From: Fructobacillus sp. CRL 2054
Lineage (GTDB): Bacteria; Bacillota; Bacilli; Lactobacillales; Lactobacillaceae
Reading direction: 5' to 3'
Length of the DNA: 64,000 nucleotides
NCBI RefSeq assembly: GCF_028764065.1
Contig: NZ_JACOFN010000003.1
Coordinates: forward strand, 1 to 64,000
Both the position numbers and the translations under genes were made by a program. Below, piece after piece: positions 51,273 through 62,908 of this stretch. The notes beneath the pieces were generated by a model. The model ran no database searches. It saw only the letters and a list, made by a program, of their open reading frames with translations, and was not told the origin of the DNA. How positions within the stretch are numbered: the first letter of the stretch is position 1; every line of letters starts with the position of its first letter.

Positions 51273-52727
51273 TTATAAAATTGGTGCCAGTAAACGCGAG
51301 AATACCTGTTTAAAGCGCAACCAACGGCCTTGTTCAGCAAAGCTCTCAACGGTTTGCTCCGTTGAACATTCAATATCCTTTTCATACTGAGCGGCTAATT
51401 GCTGAGCAATTTCCTTATCGTATAGAAAAGCATTCGCCTCAAAGTTTAATTTAAAGGAACGGAAATCAAAGTTAGCGGAACCAACTGATGAAAGTTGGTC
51501 ATCCACTACCATCGTCTTCGCATGCAAGAACCCGTTGTTATAGCAATAGACTTTAATACCATCTTTGACTAGCTGAGAAGCGAAATACTGCGTAGCTCGA
51601 TAAACAAACATGTGATCTGGCATGCAAGGAATCATGATACGAACATCTACCCCAGAATTAGCGGCAATTCGTAAGGCATCAATCGTCGAATCGTCCGGAA
51701 TTAGGTAAGGTGTTTGAATCCAACAGCGCTTTTTAGCCAACTGAATTAAACGAATATAGCCCATCTTGATTTGTTCATCATCCGAATCAGGTCCTGAAGT
51801 AACAATCTGTAAATCGGTATCACCAATTTTATGCTCTGGTAATTCAGGGAAGTAGTGCTCATCGGAAACATGCATTGGCTTTGTCAAAACAGAAGCATTC
51901 CAATCGAGCAGGAAGTGTGCTTGAAGATAGTAAACCCCAGAACCAACTATTTTCAAATGCGTATCCCGCCAATGGCCAAACTTCTTCTTACGACCTAAAT
52001 ACTGGTCACCAATGTTAAATCCTCCAATGTAGCCAACTTGACCATCAATCACAACAATCTTACGGTGATCGCGGAAGTTCAACTGGAAGTTCACAATGTT
52101 AAAACGACGTTTCAAGAAGGGAGCGGCATGACCACCCGCAGCGCGTAATGGAGCAAAAAAACGTAAAGTCGTACCGGCCGAACCAAGGGAATCGTACAAG
52201 ACATGTACTTCTACCCCCGCTTTAGCCCGTTCAACAAGAATGTCTAATATTTCATGTCCTAAATCATCGGAATAAAAAGTGTAGAATTCGATGTTAATGC
52301 TTGTCTTCGCCTCGCGTAACGACCGCTTCAACCGGTCAAAGAAGTCCTGACCAGAGGTCAACAAACGAACTTGGTTATTGGTCGCCAGAGGGGTTCTGTT
52401 AATCCGCTGAAAGAGTGTCACTAGGGACTGGGCAGAGCGAGGGAGCATTGCGACTTTATCAGCAACAGATGGTCCCGGTCCATCTGTCATCCGCTTTCGA
52501 ATCAATTTCTCAATTTCTGAAATATCCTGATCTTGATACGCAAAAAGCTGCCTTTGGGGCAGCTTTCGACCAGCGAAAGAGTAAATCAGAAATCCGATAA
52601 CGGGGATAAAAATCAACACCAGAATCCAGGCCCAGGTTGCTGCGATATCCCGCGGTTCACGAAAGACAGTAATCAAGGCCAACAGGCCGTTGACAATAAT
52701 GATAATGAACAACGCCCACCATAGCAT
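51273..52727 (-). CDS. cls: Cardiolipin synthase
   Basis: A 484-residue phospholipase-D-type enzyme that makes cardiolipin. Two N-terminal transmembrane helices are followed by two HKD motifs: H-R-K-I-V-V-I-D-G and H-A-K-T-M-V-V-D-D, each with G-S or G-G after it. The order and length match bacterial Cls. Confidence 0.93.
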   Translation of the reverse strand: MLWWALFIIIIVNGLLALITVFREPRDIAATWAWILVLIFIPVIGFLIYSFAGRKLPQRQLFAYQDQDISEIEKLIRKRMTDGPGPSVADKVAMLPRSAQSLVTLFQRINRTPLATNNQVRLLTSGQDFFDRLKRSLREAKTSINIEFYTFYSDDLGHEILDILVERAKAGVEVHVLYDSLGSAGTTLRFFAPLRAAGGHAAPFLKRRFNIVNFQLNFRDHRKIVVIDGQVGYIGGFNIGDQYLGRKKKFGHWRDTHLKIVGSGVYYLQAHFLLDWNASVLTKPMHVSDEHYFPELPEHKIGDTDLQIVTSGPDSDDEQIKMGYIRLIQLAKKRCWIQTPYLIPDDSTIDALRIAANSGVDVRIMIPCMPDHMFVYRATQYFASQLVKDGIKVYCYNNGFLHAKTMVVDDQLSSVGSANFDFRSFKLNFEANAFLYDKEIAQQLAAQYEKDIECSTEQTVESFAEQGRWLRFKQVFSRLLAPIL

Positions 52728-52760
52728 TTGTCTCTCTTCTCCCTCTTACTACTCTCTTTT

Positions 52761-53294
52761 TTAGTATTCCATCAAAGCCAAGAATGGTACTTGACCCGCT
52801 TGCATAATCTTGTCACGGCCATGCAAGTCTTTCAATTCGATAATGAAGGCCACACCAGCAACAACGCCGCCAAGCTCTTCAACAATCTTACGGGTTGCAT
52901 TAATGGTTCCACCAGTTGCCAACAAATCGTCAACAATCAACACGCGTTGACCAGGCTTAATGGCATCTTCGTGAATCTCCAATTCATTCACACCACCGTA
53001 TTCCAAAGTGTATGATGCAGAAACGGCCTTACGTGGCAACTTTCCCATCTTACGGGCTGGCACGAAGCCGATTCCCATCGCATAGGCCAATGGTGAACCA
53101 ACAATAAATCCACGTGATTCTGGTCCGGCAATCAAATCAACGTTCAAATCCTTGGCAAAATCAACAATTTGGTCAATCGATTCCTTATAAGCTTCACCGT
53201 TTCCCATCAATGGTGAGATGTCACGGAAGATAACACCTTCTTCTGGATAGTCCTTTACGGAAGCAACGTAGTCATGTAAATCAATCTTAGTCAT
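52761..53294 (-). CDS. apt: Adenine phosphoribosyltransferase
   Basis: From the ATG at 53,294 the protein has about 177 residues and salvages adenine with PRPP to AMP. The PRPP-binding motif [13 protein letters not shown] (residues about 112-124) and the E-S-R-G-F base-binding segment are clear. It lies 19 bases after recJ. Confidence 0.94.
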   Translation of the reverse strand: MTKIDLHDYVASVKDYPEEGVIFRDISPLMGNGEAYKESIDQIVDFAKDLNVDLIAGPESRGFIVGSPLAYAMGIGFVPARKMGKLPRKAVSASYTLEYGGVNELEIHEDAIKPGQRVLIVDDLLATGGTINATRKIVEELGGVVAGVAFIIELKDLHGRDKIMQAGQVPFLALMEY

Positions 53295-53312
53295 ATTATT
53301 CCTCACACCGGT

Positions 53313-55364
53313 TTAACCGGCAAAATAGCGTTGATATGTTATTGAATCAGTAAGTGCTCGTTTTTCGGTTTGCTTTAAGCAACGAATACGTCCTGTTTCC
53401 ATTTTAACAAAACCAAGGTCTAAAAAGACCTGAATTATTAATTTAAATTCAATTTCTTGAATCGTCAAATCAGTTAATACTTGACTTAAACCATCGACCA
53501 CATTCTCTTCTTGATGAACATAAAGATATTTATAAATCCTTGCAAAGTCCGCCTTTGTTGAAGAAAACTGGCTCTTTGATTGTGAATGGTTCTCAATTTT
53601 TGAAGCTGCGGACGCGACTTTTTCTTCGGCCTGCCCCATCTGGCTACTTTTCTTTTCGTTCGAAAATTTCAAATCAGCCAACATTAATTGTAAGCGAGTC
53701 CGGCCAGCAAAGGTGTTCACACCAACCGTTCCGGCCATGGTTGCTTCACGCTTCCCCTGCGCCTCTTTAACGAGTGCTGGGTCATTAAAGACCAGCGCCT
53801 CAACCGGACCACGTCCACCATTAAAGCTGATCTTCAGGTGCTTTTTTTCAGCACCCAATGCTTGAACATTAGTCAACGAAACGTTCTTTAGGCCAATCAC
53901 TGGTTGCGCATTATCTTGCCCAAATGGTTCCAAGAGAGTCGCTTGATCATAGAAGTCCTTGGTAACCATCGAAGGCTCCATCAACAAGTTAACAGCCAAA
54001 GGCTCTTCATCAAAAGTCAGACCCGAACCAGCCGCCAAAACACGTTCGCGAACTTTTTCCAGCTTATCGACATCAATGGCAATTCCCAAAGCACCGGCAT
54101 GTCCACCAAAGGAGGCGTAGTCGTCTTGGAAATCAGCTAAGAAAGCGTGTAAATCAAAATCCCCGTATGAACGACCGGACCCCTTGTAGAGCCCGTCGAC
54201 CTTTGTCATCACAACTACCGGCTTTGCTACAACATCAGTTAAACGCGCAGCCGCAATACCTAGAACTCCTTGATGCCAGTCTTCACCGGCAATTAGCAGA
54301 ACCGGTTGGTCCGCCTGTTCAGGTGAAAGGGCCTGTTCCTTGGCTTCTTCAAAGACCCGGTCAGCTAACTCACGCCGTTGATTGTTAATCTCTTCTACCT
54401 GCTTAGCCAACTCCTTGGCTTTTGCTTCATCCTTCGTCCTTAATAAATCAAGCCCCAAGCTACCATCCCCTAAACGGCCAATGGCATTCAAACGGGGCGC
54501 AATCTTAAAGCCAACGGTTTCAGATAGAACCGGCGCATCCTTGGCGTGCTTAGCAGACTTTAAAAGTGCTGCCAAACCTGGCCGGGGATTCTGCTCAATT
54601 TCTTTCAGACCCCAGGTCACAAAAGCCCGGTTTTCATCAGTTAGTGAAACCACATCAGCAATGGCGCCCATGGCAACTAAGTCAAAGAACTCGGTTGGCA
54701 AGTCAGCTAGACTTTCAGCCGGCATTCCGTCTTGAAGAACGGCCTGAGCGACTTTGAAAGCCACACCAGCACCAGACAAATCGTTAAATGGATAATTTCC
54801 TTCAGGATGACGAGGATGAATCACCGCCACTGCATCCGGTAATTCCTCGGGCAAGGCATGGTGGTCGGTCACGACCACATCAACGCCCTGGCTCTTGGCC
54901 CAGGCAATCGGCTCCTTACCAGAAACACCGTTATCGACGGTGATAATGAGGCTAGCCCCCGTTTCGTCAATCAAGCGCTCGTAGGTTGCTTGATTAGGAC
55001 CATAACCGTCAGTAAAGCGGTTGGGAATATAGGACACAAGATCGGCACCCAAAGAGGTCAAAGCCTCTGTCATGATGGTGGTCGAAGTGAGACCATCGAC
55101 GTCGTAATCGCCGTAAACTAAAATCGTTTCTCCGGAGAAAACGGCCTCTTGAATCCGCTCCACCGCGACATCCATCTGGTAGAAGTCGTTTGGGTCGTGC
55201 AGTTGATCAAAGGACGGATTCAAGAAGGCCTCTGCCGCCTTCACCGTATCAATTCCCTTTTGAACTAAAAAACCGGCAGTGACGGGGCCAAGGCCCAAAC
55301 CGTCCTGTAAGATCCGGCTCTTATCGCTATCTGGTTGTGCAAGTATTTGCCACTTCCTAGTCAT
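53313..55364 (-). CDS. recJ: Single-strand DNA exonuclease RecJ
   Basis: Starting at the ATG at 55,364 (AAAAGGAGC upstream, inside the rnz gene end) gives 683 residues. The DHH-family motifs are visible: Y-G-D-Y-D-V-D-G (motif I) and D-H-H (motif III) plus the DHHA1 C-terminal part. It degrades single-stranded DNA 5'-3' in repair and recombination. The last 150 residues are an OB-fold and a charged tail. It overlaps rnz by eight bases. Confidence 0.94.
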   Translation of the reverse strand: MTRKWQILAQPDSDKSRILQDGLGLGPVTAGFLVQKGIDTVKAAEAFLNPSFDQLHDPNDFYQMDVAVERIQEAVFSGETILVYGDYDVDGLTSTTIMTEALTSLGADLVSYIPNRFTDGYGPNQATYERLIDETGASLIITVDNGVSGKEPIAWAKSQGVDVVVTDHHALPEELPDAVAVIHPRHPEGNYPFNDLSGAGVAFKVAQAVLQDGMPAESLADLPTEFFDLVAMGAIADVVSLTDENRAFVTWGLKEIEQNPRPGLAALLKSAKHAKDAPVLSETVGFKIAPRLNAIGRLGDGSLGLDLLRTKDEAKAKELAKQVEEINNQRRELADRVFEEAKEQALSPEQADQPVLLIAGEDWHQGVLGIAAARLTDVVAKPVVVMTKVDGLYKGSGRSYGDFDLHAFLADFQDDYASFGGHAGALGIAIDVDKLEKVRERVLAAGSGLTFDEEPLAVNLLMEPSMVTKDFYDQATLLEPFGQDNAQPVIGLKNVSLTNVQALGAEKKHLKISFNGGRGPVEALVFNDPALVKEAQGKREATMAGTVGVNTFAGRTRLQLMLADLKFSNEKKSSQMGQAEEKVASAASKIENHSQSKSQFSSTKADFARIYKYLYVHQEENVVDGLSQVLTDLTIQEIEFKLIIQVFLDLGFVKMETGRIRCLKQTEKRALTDSITYQRYFAG

Positions 55365-56307
55365 GCTGCTCCTTTTCAAATGGGACATTGACAATGTCCA
55401 TGTCACGGGCGACATAGGTGTTAGCAAAGTTCTTATGTACGTCTGCGATAAATTTCTGTAAGAGTGGTCCGATGTAACGGGCTGAGATATGTGTCAAGAT
55501 GAGCTTCTTAACGCCAGCCTTCTTGGCAAGATTAGTAGCATCCCGTGAAGTAGAATGGCCGTGTGCACGAGCCATTTTTCCTTCTTCCTTTGACATCCCG
55601 TAGGTTGCCTCGTGTACCAAAACATCAGCGTCCTTTGCCAAAGAATACTCTGCTTCAGCTGGCATCGTGTCAAAAATAATGGTAATCACACGGCCCGGCT
55701 GTGCAGGACCAAGGTAATCTTTACCGTTCACAACACGTCCGTCTTCCAAGGTAACCGTTTCACCGGCCTTCAACTGGCCATAAACAGGACCAGAAGGAAT
55801 CTTATCCGCCTTGACCTTGTCAATCAAAAGCTCACCTGGGTGTGGCTTTTCTTCAACACGGAAGCCCCAGGCCGCAATGCGGTGACGTAGAGGTTCTGCA
55901 ATCACCTTGAAGATTTCATCCTCAAAAATCACACCCTCTTCTAGTTCCACGTAGTTAATTGGATAAGAGAGGTGTGTTTCAGAAACGCGTAGAGCGGCCG
56001 TCACAAAGGAACGGACACCCTTTGGTCCGTAAATGGTCAAAGGTTCGTTCTTATCCGCTCCTTGAAAAGAACGGGAAGAAAGTAAGCCTGGCAAACCAAA
56101 AATGTGGTCACCATGTAGGTGGGAAATAAAAATCTTTTCGATTTTTCGAGGACGAATCGTCGTCTTTAAGATTTGGTGTTGCGTTGCTTCACCAACGTCA
56201 AAAAGCCAGACGGCGTTTCGCTCGTCTAGCAAACGGAGGGCAATGCTTGCAACATTGCGAAATTTTGATGGCTGACCAGATCCGGTCCCTAAAAATTCTA
56301 ATTCCAT
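55357..56307 (-). CDS. rnz: Ribonuclease Z
   Basis: A 316-residue metallo-beta-lactamase-fold tRNA 3' processing endonuclease. The zinc motif is H-L-H-G-D-H, and a G-H-S-T-S and H-I-S-A-R-Y segment supply further ligands. It removes the 3' trailer of tRNAs without encoded CCA; the tRNA-Leu in this window is one such substrate. Two ATG codons lie together; either could be used. Confidence 0.95.
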   Translation of the reverse strand: MELEFLGTGSGQPSKFRNVASIALRLLDERNAVWLFDVGEATQHQILKTTIRPRKIEKIFISHLHGDHIFGLPGLLSSRSFQGADKNEPLTIYGPKGVRSFVTAALRVSETHLSYPINYVELEEGVIFEDEIFKVIAEPLRHRIAAWGFRVEEKPHPGELLIDKVKADKIPSGPVYGQLKAGETVTLEDGRVVNGKDYLGPAQPGRVITIIFDTMPAEAEYSLAKDADVLVHEATYGMSKEEGKMARAHGHSTSRDATNLAKKAGVKKLILTHISARYIGPLLQKFIADVHKNFANTYVARDMDIVNVPFEKEQHD

Positions 56308-56333
56308 CATTCTACCCCTCTGTTGGACGTCTT

Positions 56334-57077
56334 TTACCCTTCGTCCAACTCTGTTTTAATATCATCCAGAAGGTCACGTTCCTCTTTCGTGAACTGACGT
56401 CCTTCTAGTAAGTCTGGGCGACGTAAGTAGGTCTTTTTCAACGACTCCTTCAAACGCCATTCTGCAATTTTTTGATGGTTACCAGAGGTTAGCACTTCCG
56501 GCACCTTCATCCCGCGAAAGTCAGCAGGACGCGTGTACTGTGGGTACTCCAACAAGCCATCTTGGAAAGAATCCCCAGTGGCTGACTCCCGGTTACCCAA
56601 AACATCTGGTAAGAAACGAACCGTGGCATCAATCATGACCATGGCTCCAAGTTCCCCACCGGTCAACACGTAGTCACCAAGTGATAGCTCTTCGTCTACC
56701 AAAGTCTTGATTCGCTCGTCATAGCCTTCGTAGTGGCCACAGACAAAGGTCAAATGGTCATAGGAAGCCAAGCGTTCCGCATCGGTGTGGTCAAACTTTT
56801 TCCCAGCTGGATCAAGCAAAACAACGTGGCCAGCGGACTTCTTGTCATCCTTTTCCTTGATGGCTTCGATGGCATCAAACATTGGCTGTGCCATCAAAAG
56901 CATTCCTGCCCCACCACCGAATGGATAATCATCCACGTTATTGTGCTTGTTGGTTGTGTAGTCACGAAAGTCCGTTACGGAAAATGACAGTGAACCACGG
57001 TCAATGGCCTTTCCAATAATGGACTCTTGCATTGGCGCAAACATGTTTGGAAAAAGTGAGAGCACGTCGATTTTCAT
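56334..57077 (-). CDS. trmD: tRNA (guanine-37-N1) methyltransferase
   Basis: A 247-residue TrmD with the SAM knot motif L-T-G-G-E-L-G-A-M and the Y-T-R-P-A-D-F-R segment. It methylates G37 to stop frameshifting. It follows rimM with a one-base overlap. Confidence 0.96.
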   Translation of the reverse strand: MKIDVLSLFPNMFAPMQESIIGKAIDRGSLSFSVTDFRDYTTNKHNNVDDYPFGGGAGMLLMAQPMFDAIEAIKEKDDKKSAGHVVLLDPAGKKFDHTDAERLASYDHLTFVCGHYEGYDERIKTLVDEELSLGDYVLTGGELGAMVMIDATVRFLPDVLGNRESATGDSFQDGLLEYPQYTRPADFRGMKVPEVLTSGNHQKIAEWRLKESLKKTYLRRPDLLEGRQFTKEERDLLDDIKTELDEG

Positions 57078-57595
57078 TAGTCTAATAACCCTTCCAAAAC
57101 GTCAATCGTAATGACTTTATCATCGATATTCACGTCTTTGACAACGTCAGCAATAACCGGAATCAAGGCATCGGCACCCTTTGGACGCTTCACAATCCAA
57201 ACGTCGTTGGCACCGGTTTCCATGATTTCCTTAACAGCACCAATTACCTGTCCGTCTTCATCCTGAACGGTACAGTCGATGATATCAGAGTAGTAGTACT
57301 CCCCATCATCGAGATCATCACGGTCGGCTTCAGCTACGTAAAGGTCTTCGCCCTTATAGGCTTCGACTTCGTTAATGTTGGTAATCCCCTTAAAGGTAAT
57401 CAACCACATTCCCTTGTGGACACGGGCTTTTTCAACCGTTTCCGCAATGTACTGGTTGTTTGACAAGCGGTAGACCGTTGCTCCTTTTGCAAAGCGTTCT
57501 TCAGCAAAGTCCGTAATGGCCTTTACCTTTAGTTCCCCACGGATACCATGAGTATTCACAATGCTTCCAATTTTAAAATAATTTGTACTTTCCAT
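57077..57595 (-). CDS. rimM: Ribosome maturation factor RimM
   Basis: A 172-residue protein with the RimM N-terminal barrel ([15 protein letters not shown]) and the PRC-like C-terminal domain (W-I-V-K-R-P-K-G). It binds S19 during 30S assembly. It is co-transcribed with trmD; rpsP is separated by a terminator. Confidence 0.95.
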   Translation of the reverse strand: MESTNYFKIGSIVNTHGIRGELKVKAITDFAEERFAKGATVYRLSNNQYIAETVEKARVHKGMWLITFKGITNINEVEAYKGEDLYVAEADRDDLDDGEYYYSDIIDCTVQDEDGQVIGAVKEIMETGANDVWIVKRPKGADALIPVIADVVKDVNIDDKVITIDVLEGLLD

Positions 57596-57680
57596 ACCGT
57601 CTATTATAGCAAATTATTTGCTATCACTCCTATTTAAAAGATGTCCCGCAAGCCAAATCATTTTTCAAAGAAAATAAAAA

Positions 57681-57703
57681 AACTACCCGAAGGTAGTTTT
57701 TTA
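57681..57703 (-). terminator. Terminator after rpsP
   Basis: AACTACC-CGAA-GGTAGTT stem followed by a T-run on the minus strand, just after the rpsP stop codon. Confidence 0.88.
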
Positions 57704-57711
57704 ACACTTGA

Positions 57712-58167
57712 TTAAACCAAGTCCAACAAGTCAGCCTTCTTAGCTGATGATGGGTACTTAGTACCTGCTGCGTCCAAGTATGCCTTGATTTCAGCAACTG
57801 TGTTCTTAGTCGTTGGCTTTGAAGATGAAGCAGCAGCTTCCTTCTTAGCAGCTGGCTTAGCTGCAGCCTTCTTTGCTGGCTTTGCAGCGGCTGGCTTCTT
57901 GCCTGCCTTAGTTTCAGCGTACTTAGCCATGATTCCAGCCTTTGACAACAAGTTACGAACTGTGTCTGAAGGTTGTGCACCATTTGCCAACCAACCCATG
58001 ATCTTTTCTTCGTCCAAGTTAACTTGGGCAGGAACAGTGATTGGGTTGTAAGTTCCAACGATTTCGATAAAACGACCATCACGTGGTGAACGTGAGTCGG
58101 CGATAACAACACGGTAGAATGGACGCTTCTTAGCACCCATGCGCTTCAAACGAATCTTTACTGACAT
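57712..58167 (-). CDS. rpsP: 30S ribosomal protein S16 with C-terminal extension
   Basis: The first 88 residues are a normal S16 ([14 protein letters not shown]). The protein then continues to 151 residues: an Ala/Lys/Pro-rich linker (about 89-118) and a 30-residue module (121-151; [10 protein letters not shown] then K-A-D-L-L-D-L) that looks like a HeH/SAP-type helix-extension-helix fold. Typical S16 has 80-100 residues. It is highly expressed with its own terminator. Confidence 0.93.
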   Translation of the reverse strand: MSVKIRLKRMGAKKRPFYRVVIADSRSPRDGRFIEIVGTYNPITVPAQVNLDEEKIMGWLANGAQPSDTVRNLLSKAGIMAKYAETKAGKKPAAAKPAKKAAAKPAAKKEAAASSSKPTTKNTVAEIKAYLDAAGTKYPSSAKKADLLDLV

Positions 58168-58217
58168 GAATAATTTCCTCCGATTTCTTTACAAGTAATA
58201 GTATGCCAGATATCAAA

Positions 58218-58250
58218 AAGCATGTCAAGCTAAATTACTTGACATGCTTT
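58218..58250 (-). terminator. Terminator after ileS
   Basis: A perfect 12-pair stem (AAGCATGTCAAG / CTTGACATGCTT) followed by a T-run on the minus strand. Confidence 0.9.
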
Positions 58251-58287
58251 TAATTTTGATTTTATTTAGGCCAAGTCGGAAAGAAAA

Positions 58288-61086
58288 TTACTTTTCAAAT
58301 CCTTCTTCAACAGCTTCAGGATAGTACTCGCGTACAATCTTCGCTTCGTATCCAGCCAATTCTGGGAAGGCAGGGTCAACACCCAAGTCTTCGTGGTAAC
58401 GACGGTCACGTGGCGACAAACCACCGCGGGCCTTTTCGACTTCAATCTTCATACCATCGAATTCCTTGACGCCAGATGAAGCTTCATCAGCCTTCTTAAC
58501 ATCAAGCTGTGAAACCATCATGACAAGTGTCAGGTTAACACCCAAGGCATCCACCGTGGCGATTTGCTCGTCTGACAAGTACAAAGTCAAAGCCGCTTCC
58601 GCGTTCTTACCAATCAGGTTAGCTGAACGGGCTTCTTCAATGGCCTTGTTAGCAGCCGAACGGATTTCAAAGACCGTCTGCCACTTAGCCTTGATGTCTT
58701 CTGCACCTGGCAAGTCACGTACTTCAGGCATCTCTTGCAAGTAGGCAAACTTTGTTGAATCGTCTGGTAAGTATGACCAGATTTCTTCGGCCGTGTGTGG
58801 CAAAACTGGCAAGATCAACTTCGTCAATGCTTGAACCGTTTCGTAGAAGACCGTTTGCATTGAACGACGTTCTGCTGAATCAGGAGCATCAACGTAGACA
58901 ACGTCCTTGGCAACATCCAAGTAGAAGGCTGACAAATCAACGTTAATGAAGTTAATCAACTTTGAGAAAACATCGCTGAAACGGTAGTTCTCATAAGCGT
59001 CTTCCAAATCCTTAACAAGATCATTCAACAAAACAGTGGCGTACTTGTCATGGGCTTGACGGTCTTCGAATGGCACAGCATCCTTGGCGTAGTCAAAGTC
59101 AGACGTGTTAGCCAACAAGAAACGCATCGTGTTACGGATCTTACGGTATGAATCCGCAACCTGCTTCAAGATTTCGTTTGAAACAGGCATGTCCTGTGAC
59201 GTATCAACTGTGATAGTCCACAAACGCAAGATTTCAACACCTAATTGGTCACCGACTTCAGCAGGTGAAATCGTATTTCCAAGGGACTTTGACATCTTGT
59301 TTCCCTTACCATCCAAAGTAAATCCTTGTGATAGCAAGTTCTTGTATGGTGCCTTACCCGTTACGGCAACTGACGTGATCAAGGATGAGTTGAACCATCC
59401 ACGGTATTGGTCAGAACCTTCCAGGTAAAGGTCAGCTGGGTAGTCCAAGTTAGGGCGCTGACGCATCACACCGTTCCATGAAGAACCGGAATCGAACCAA
59501 ACATCCATGATGTCTTCTTCCTTCTTGAAGATACCATTTGGTGAGTGAACGTTCGTGTAACCTTCAGGAAGCAAGTCCTTGGCGTCTTTTTCGAACCAGA
59601 TGTTTGAGCCATGCTTTTCAACAAGCTTAGCAACGTGTTCGATGATGTCAGCATCCAAGATAGCTTCGCCGTCTTCAGCATAGAAGATTGGCAATGGCAC
59701 ACCCCAAACACGCTGACGGGAGATAACCCAGTCGCCACGTCCGGCAATCATGTTGTGCAAACGCTTTTGACCCCATGCTGGGTAGAACTTTACTTCATCC
59801 AACTGGTCCAAGATGTCTTGACGGAAGTTGTCAATTGAAGCAAACCACTGTGGCACGGCACGCCAGATGATTGGCTTCTTTGTACGCCAGTCAAATGGGT
59901 AGGAGTGCTTGATTGTTTCCTTAGCCAAGAAGAGACCAGCATCTTGCAACTTCGTAATAACCGTTCCAGTGACGTCATCGTAGAAACGACCTTCAAAGTC
60001 AGGACCGGCATTCTTGGTCATCATTCCCTTTTCGTCAACGGTAACAGCAACTTCCAAACCGTAAGGCTTTGAAACGTTGTAATCGTCTTCACCAAAACCA
60101 GGGGCCGTGTGGACCAAACCAGTTCCAGAATCCAAGGTAACGTGATCACCAACCATGACAACTTCGGCAACATCCTTGTCCCATGGGTGGTAGGCTGTGA
60201 TGTTTTCAAGTTCTGAACCCTTGTGCTCTTCAAGAACTTCGTACTTATCCCAACCAAACTTTGGCGCGATGGTTTCAAGCAATTCCTTGGCAACCACGTA
60301 CTTCTTATCAGAACCTTCAGGCTTCACCACAACGTAGTCAAAGTCGGGTCCGACTGTCACACCACGTGAGGCAGTAACCGTAAATGGTGTCGTCGTCCAA
60401 ACAACCAAGTAAGTATCGTTGTCCAAGACACCCTTACCATCCTTCACTTGGTTGGCATAGAAGAGTGACGTTGACTTCAAGTCGTGGTATTCGATTTCGG
60501 CTTCAGCCAAGGCTGATTCAGATGACCATGACCAGTAAACAGGCTTAGCACCCTTAAAGATGTAGCCCTTCTTAGCCATTGCACCGAAGACACGCAATTG
60601 TGCTGCTTCGAATTCAGGCTGCAAAGTAATGTATGGGTGGTCCCAGTCAGCCATGACCCCAAGACGCTTGAAGTCTTTCTTTTGCTTTTCAACTTGTTCC
60701 AAGGCGAAGTCCTTGGCCAAGTTACGCCATTGCGACTTTGGCATTGACTTACGGTCGTGACCGGCCTTCGTCAATTGCTGCTCGATTGGCAAACCGTGCG
60801 TATCCCATCCAGGAACATAAGGCGCGTAGAAGCCAGACATATTCTTGTAGCGAACAATGATATCCTTGGTAATCTTGTTCAAAGCGTGACCAATGTGGAT
60901 GTTACCGTTGGCGTATGGAGGGCCGTCGTGTAGGTTAAAGTGAGGCTTCTTTTCGTTTTGGGCCAAACGTTGACCGTAAAGGTCTTCTTCAAACCAGACC
61001 TTTTGACGTTCTGGTTCAGTCTTTGGCAAGGAGCCACGCATTGGAAAGGCTGTCTTTCCGAGGTTCAGGGTGTCTTTGTACTTCAT
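58288..61086 (-). CDS. ileS: Isoleucyl-tRNA synthetase
   Basis: A 932-residue class I synthetase. The H-I-G-H and K-M-S-K-S motifs are intact, as are the CP1 editing domain and the anticodon-binding domain. The region that normally carries the C-terminal zinc site shows a well-aligned stretch ([13 protein letters not shown] ... F-P-E-L-A-G-Y) in which the expected cysteines appear to be replaced. Controlled by a T-box leader. Confidence 0.95.
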   Translation of the reverse strand: MKYKDTLNLGKTAFPMRGSLPKTEPERQKVWFEEDLYGQRLAQNEKKPHFNLHDGPPYANGNIHIGHALNKITKDIIVRYKNMSGFYAPYVPGWDTHGLPIEQQLTKAGHDRKSMPKSQWRNLAKDFALEQVEKQKKDFKRLGVMADWDHPYITLQPEFEAAQLRVFGAMAKKGYIFKGAKPVYWSWSSESALAEAEIEYHDLKSTSLFYANQVKDGKGVLDNDTYLVVWTTTPFTVTASRGVTVGPDFDYVVVKPEGSDKKYVVAKELLETIAPKFGWDKYEVLEEHKGSELENITAYHPWDKDVAEVVMVGDHVTLDSGTGLVHTAPGFGEDDYNVSKPYGLEVAVTVDEKGMMTKNAGPDFEGRFYDDVTGTVITKLQDAGLFLAKETIKHSYPFDWRTKKPIIWRAVPQWFASIDNFRQDILDQLDEVKFYPAWGQKRLHNMIAGRGDWVISRQRVWGVPLPIFYAEDGEAILDADIIEHVAKLVEKHGSNIWFEKDAKDLLPEGYTNVHSPNGIFKKEEDIMDVWFDSGSSWNGVMRQRPNLDYPADLYLEGSDQYRGWFNSSLITSVAVTGKAPYKNLLSQGFTLDGKGNKMSKSLGNTISPAEVGDQLGVEILRLWTITVDTSQDMPVSNEILKQVADSYRKIRNTMRFLLANTSDFDYAKDAVPFEDRQAHDKYATVLLNDLVKDLEDAYENYRFSDVFSKLINFINVDLSAFYLDVAKDVVYVDAPDSAERRSMQTVFYETVQALTKLILPVLPHTAEEIWSYLPDDSTKFAYLQEMPEVRDLPGAEDIKAKWQTVFEIRSAANKAIEEARSANLIGKNAEAALTLYLSDEQIATVDALGVNLTLVMMVSQLDVKKADEASSGVKEFDGMKIEVEKARGGLSPRDRRYHEDLGVDPAFPELAGYEAKIVREYYPEAVEEGFEK

Positions 61087-61127
61087 GGGATTCTCCTCTA
61101 TTAATTTTTAGCGAATGTAATAAAAAA

Positions 61128-61345
61128 GTCCTGTTTACCCCAAAGGGTAAACAGGACGAACGAACGTGGTACCACCTATTCTTCCACCAACCAAAAAGTT
61201 GGTGCTTCATACAGCTCTAACGGGCTGTCCTTCGCCAGGGCCTACTAGGATTCAGCCTTGGAATAACGCAAGTGATACTAAGGACTCGAGGGATTGGCCA
61301 TCTTTCACCGGACATGGCTCGCTTTCAATATCTAGTCAATAGCGC
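61128..61345 (-). promoter_or_regulatory. T-box leader of ileS (tRNA-Ile sensor)
   Basis: The minus-strand motif AGGTGGTACCACGT (61,177-61,164) is a T-box sequence, followed by a terminator (61,129-61,158, stem GTCCTGTTTACCC / GGGTAAACAGGAC). A likely specifier is ATC (61,277-61,275), an isoleucine codon in a TATC-A context. It lies between divIVA and ileS. Confidence 0.9.
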
Positions 61346-61362
61346 GTCTTACGCTTCAATCT

Positions 61363-62085
61363 TTATTTTTCTTCTGATTCTGGGAAAACAACAACCGTTG
61401 GTTCAGCAGACTCTTTCGCGTCCGCATCGTCTTCTTCGGCGTCTTCATTACTAACTTCAGAATCGGCCTGCTTTTCGATTGGGCCCTTAGCAAAGTCAGG
61501 AATTTCACCCAAATCAGTTGGCAACTCTAACTCTTCTTCACCGTCTAGTTCTTCTAACACTTGGTCAGAAATAATAGAAGCAGGCAAAGCTTCAACAGCC
61601 TGAGACAACTTATCCTCTTGCAAAAGTGCCTTTTGCTCATCAATCAATTCAACAAATGAATTCTTAAATGACTGAACACGCTCACGCAAACGGTTTTGTT
61701 CATCAATCAAATCAACGTTTTGTTGAGCCAAGCGCTTTGATTCGTCTTCCGCCTTACGACGGGCGTTATCAACAATTTCCTTAGCTTCTTGTTGAGCCTT
61801 TTCCAATTGAGACTTCACTTCTTCTTCCGTTTCAGAGCGAAGACGTGAGGCTGCAGACTGAGCGAACATAATTGATTCGTTCACTTGGTCCTTTTGTGCA
61901 TCCAATTGTTCAATACGTTCTTGTTGCTGGCGGCTCTTCTTTTGCAATTCTTGATAATCCGCAATGATTGAGCGATAGTCGTTGTTCACTTCGTCTAAGA
62001 AGGAATCCACTTCACGAGCAACATACGCACGAGATCCCTTACGGGTAAATTCATGGTTTAAAATTTCATCAGGTGTTAATGCCAT
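61363..62085 (-). CDS. divIVA: Cell division protein DivIVA
   Basis: A 240-residue coiled-coil protein that marks cell poles and division sites. The DivIVA N-terminus is clear (L-T-P-D-E-I-L-N-H-E-F and the basic F-L-D-E-V segment), followed by a long coiled coil and an acidic, low-complexity C-terminus. It lies after ylmH in the standard order. Confidence 0.95.
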   Translation of the reverse strand: MALTPDEILNHEFTRKGSRAYVAREVDSFLDEVNNDYRSIIADYQELQKKSRQQQERIEQLDAQKDQVNESIMFAQSAASRLRSETEEEVKSQLEKAQQEAKEIVDNARRKAEDESKRLAQQNVDLIDEQNRLRERVQSFKNSFVELIDEQKALLQEDKLSQAVEALPASIISDQVLEELDGEEELELPTDLGEIPDFAKGPIEKQADSEVSNEDAEEDDADAKESAEPTVVVFPESEEK

Positions 62086-62112
62086 CTGTTCTTCCTTTCT
62101 GCATCATTCTAT

Positions 62113-62907
62113 TCAACGGTGAATGATTTGAAAAACTGCTTTTATTTTATCGCTTTTACTGTGTCCTGCCAAGCTTTGGAGAGCAATTCGCCCTTTTTTT
62201 CGAACAGAAATCACATCATGTAAGTGAATTGTTCGATTTGCTTTCAAAGTCTTAGACCAATTCACTGCAACGAATCCGCTTTCAATCAATTCTTTGACTT
62301 GGCTTCGAGAGAGGTTAAAACAACTTGCAATCACAGCATCCAAACGTAGTGAAGGAACAAGTAGAAACTTTTCCTCCCCTTCCTCTTCTTTTACAAGTGC
62401 CTGTTCAATGGGAACAGACTGCCAGTCCGTGCTGACTTTTCCAATTTGTAAAATCTCTTGTTCGATAAAGGATTGCTGTCTTTTTTCAATCGCCACCTGG
62501 GCAATGCCGGCATCCTTATCTAACAAAATATCGCCAAAAACAGAACGGTCGATACCGGCAGAAAGAAAAGCGCCAAGTAAATCCTTATGGCGTAACTCCA
62601 AAAACTTTTTTGGAAAATGAATTTGCAAGAGTAATTCTTCAAAATCAGACTGTTCAATCTCGATGAATTCGGGAGCAATCACTACCCGCCTTTTTTCAGC
62701 ACGATCAAACATCCCGAAGGATTCAAATTTAATATCCGTTCGATCACCAATAAGGATCGATAAGATATGTCGTTCTCTTGGATTCAAAAAATGTGTTAAA
62801 ACAACCCGATATTCATTTGAAACTGTTTGCAACCAATCGGTTGCTTGTGAAACAAAAGCCCGCTCTTCGGAATCGAAGTGCTGGGCTACTGCTTGATTAT
62901 CAACCAT
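62113..62907 (-). CDS. ylmH: RNA-binding S4-domain protein YlmH
   Basis: A 264-residue protein of the YlmH family, which acts in division-cluster and ribosome-rescue functions. The S4 domain (L-I-E-S-G-F-V-A-V-N-W, residues about 195-250) is at the C-terminus and the N-terminal ferredoxin-like domain precedes it. It overlaps no gene; two-base spacing to yggT. Confidence 0.92.
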   Translation of the reverse strand: MVDNQAVAQHFDSEERAFVSQATDWLQTVSNEYRVVLTHFLNPRERHILSILIGDRTDIKFESFGMFDRAEKRRVVIAPEFIEIEQSDFEELLLQIHFPKKFLELRHKDLLGAFLSAGIDRSVFGDILLDKDAGIAQVAIEKRQQSFIEQEILQIGKVSTDWQSVPIEQALVKEEEGEEKFLLVPSLRLDAVIASCFNLSRSQVKELIESGFVAVNWSKTLKANRTIHLHDVISVRKKGRIALQSLAGHSKSDKIKAVFQIIHR

Positions 62908-62908
62908 C

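Noticed and set aside
57630-58136. Alternative frame of 168 residues overlapping rpsP
   Set aside because: It is a leucine/glutamine-rich mirror in another frame of the S16 extension without an own ribosome binding site.
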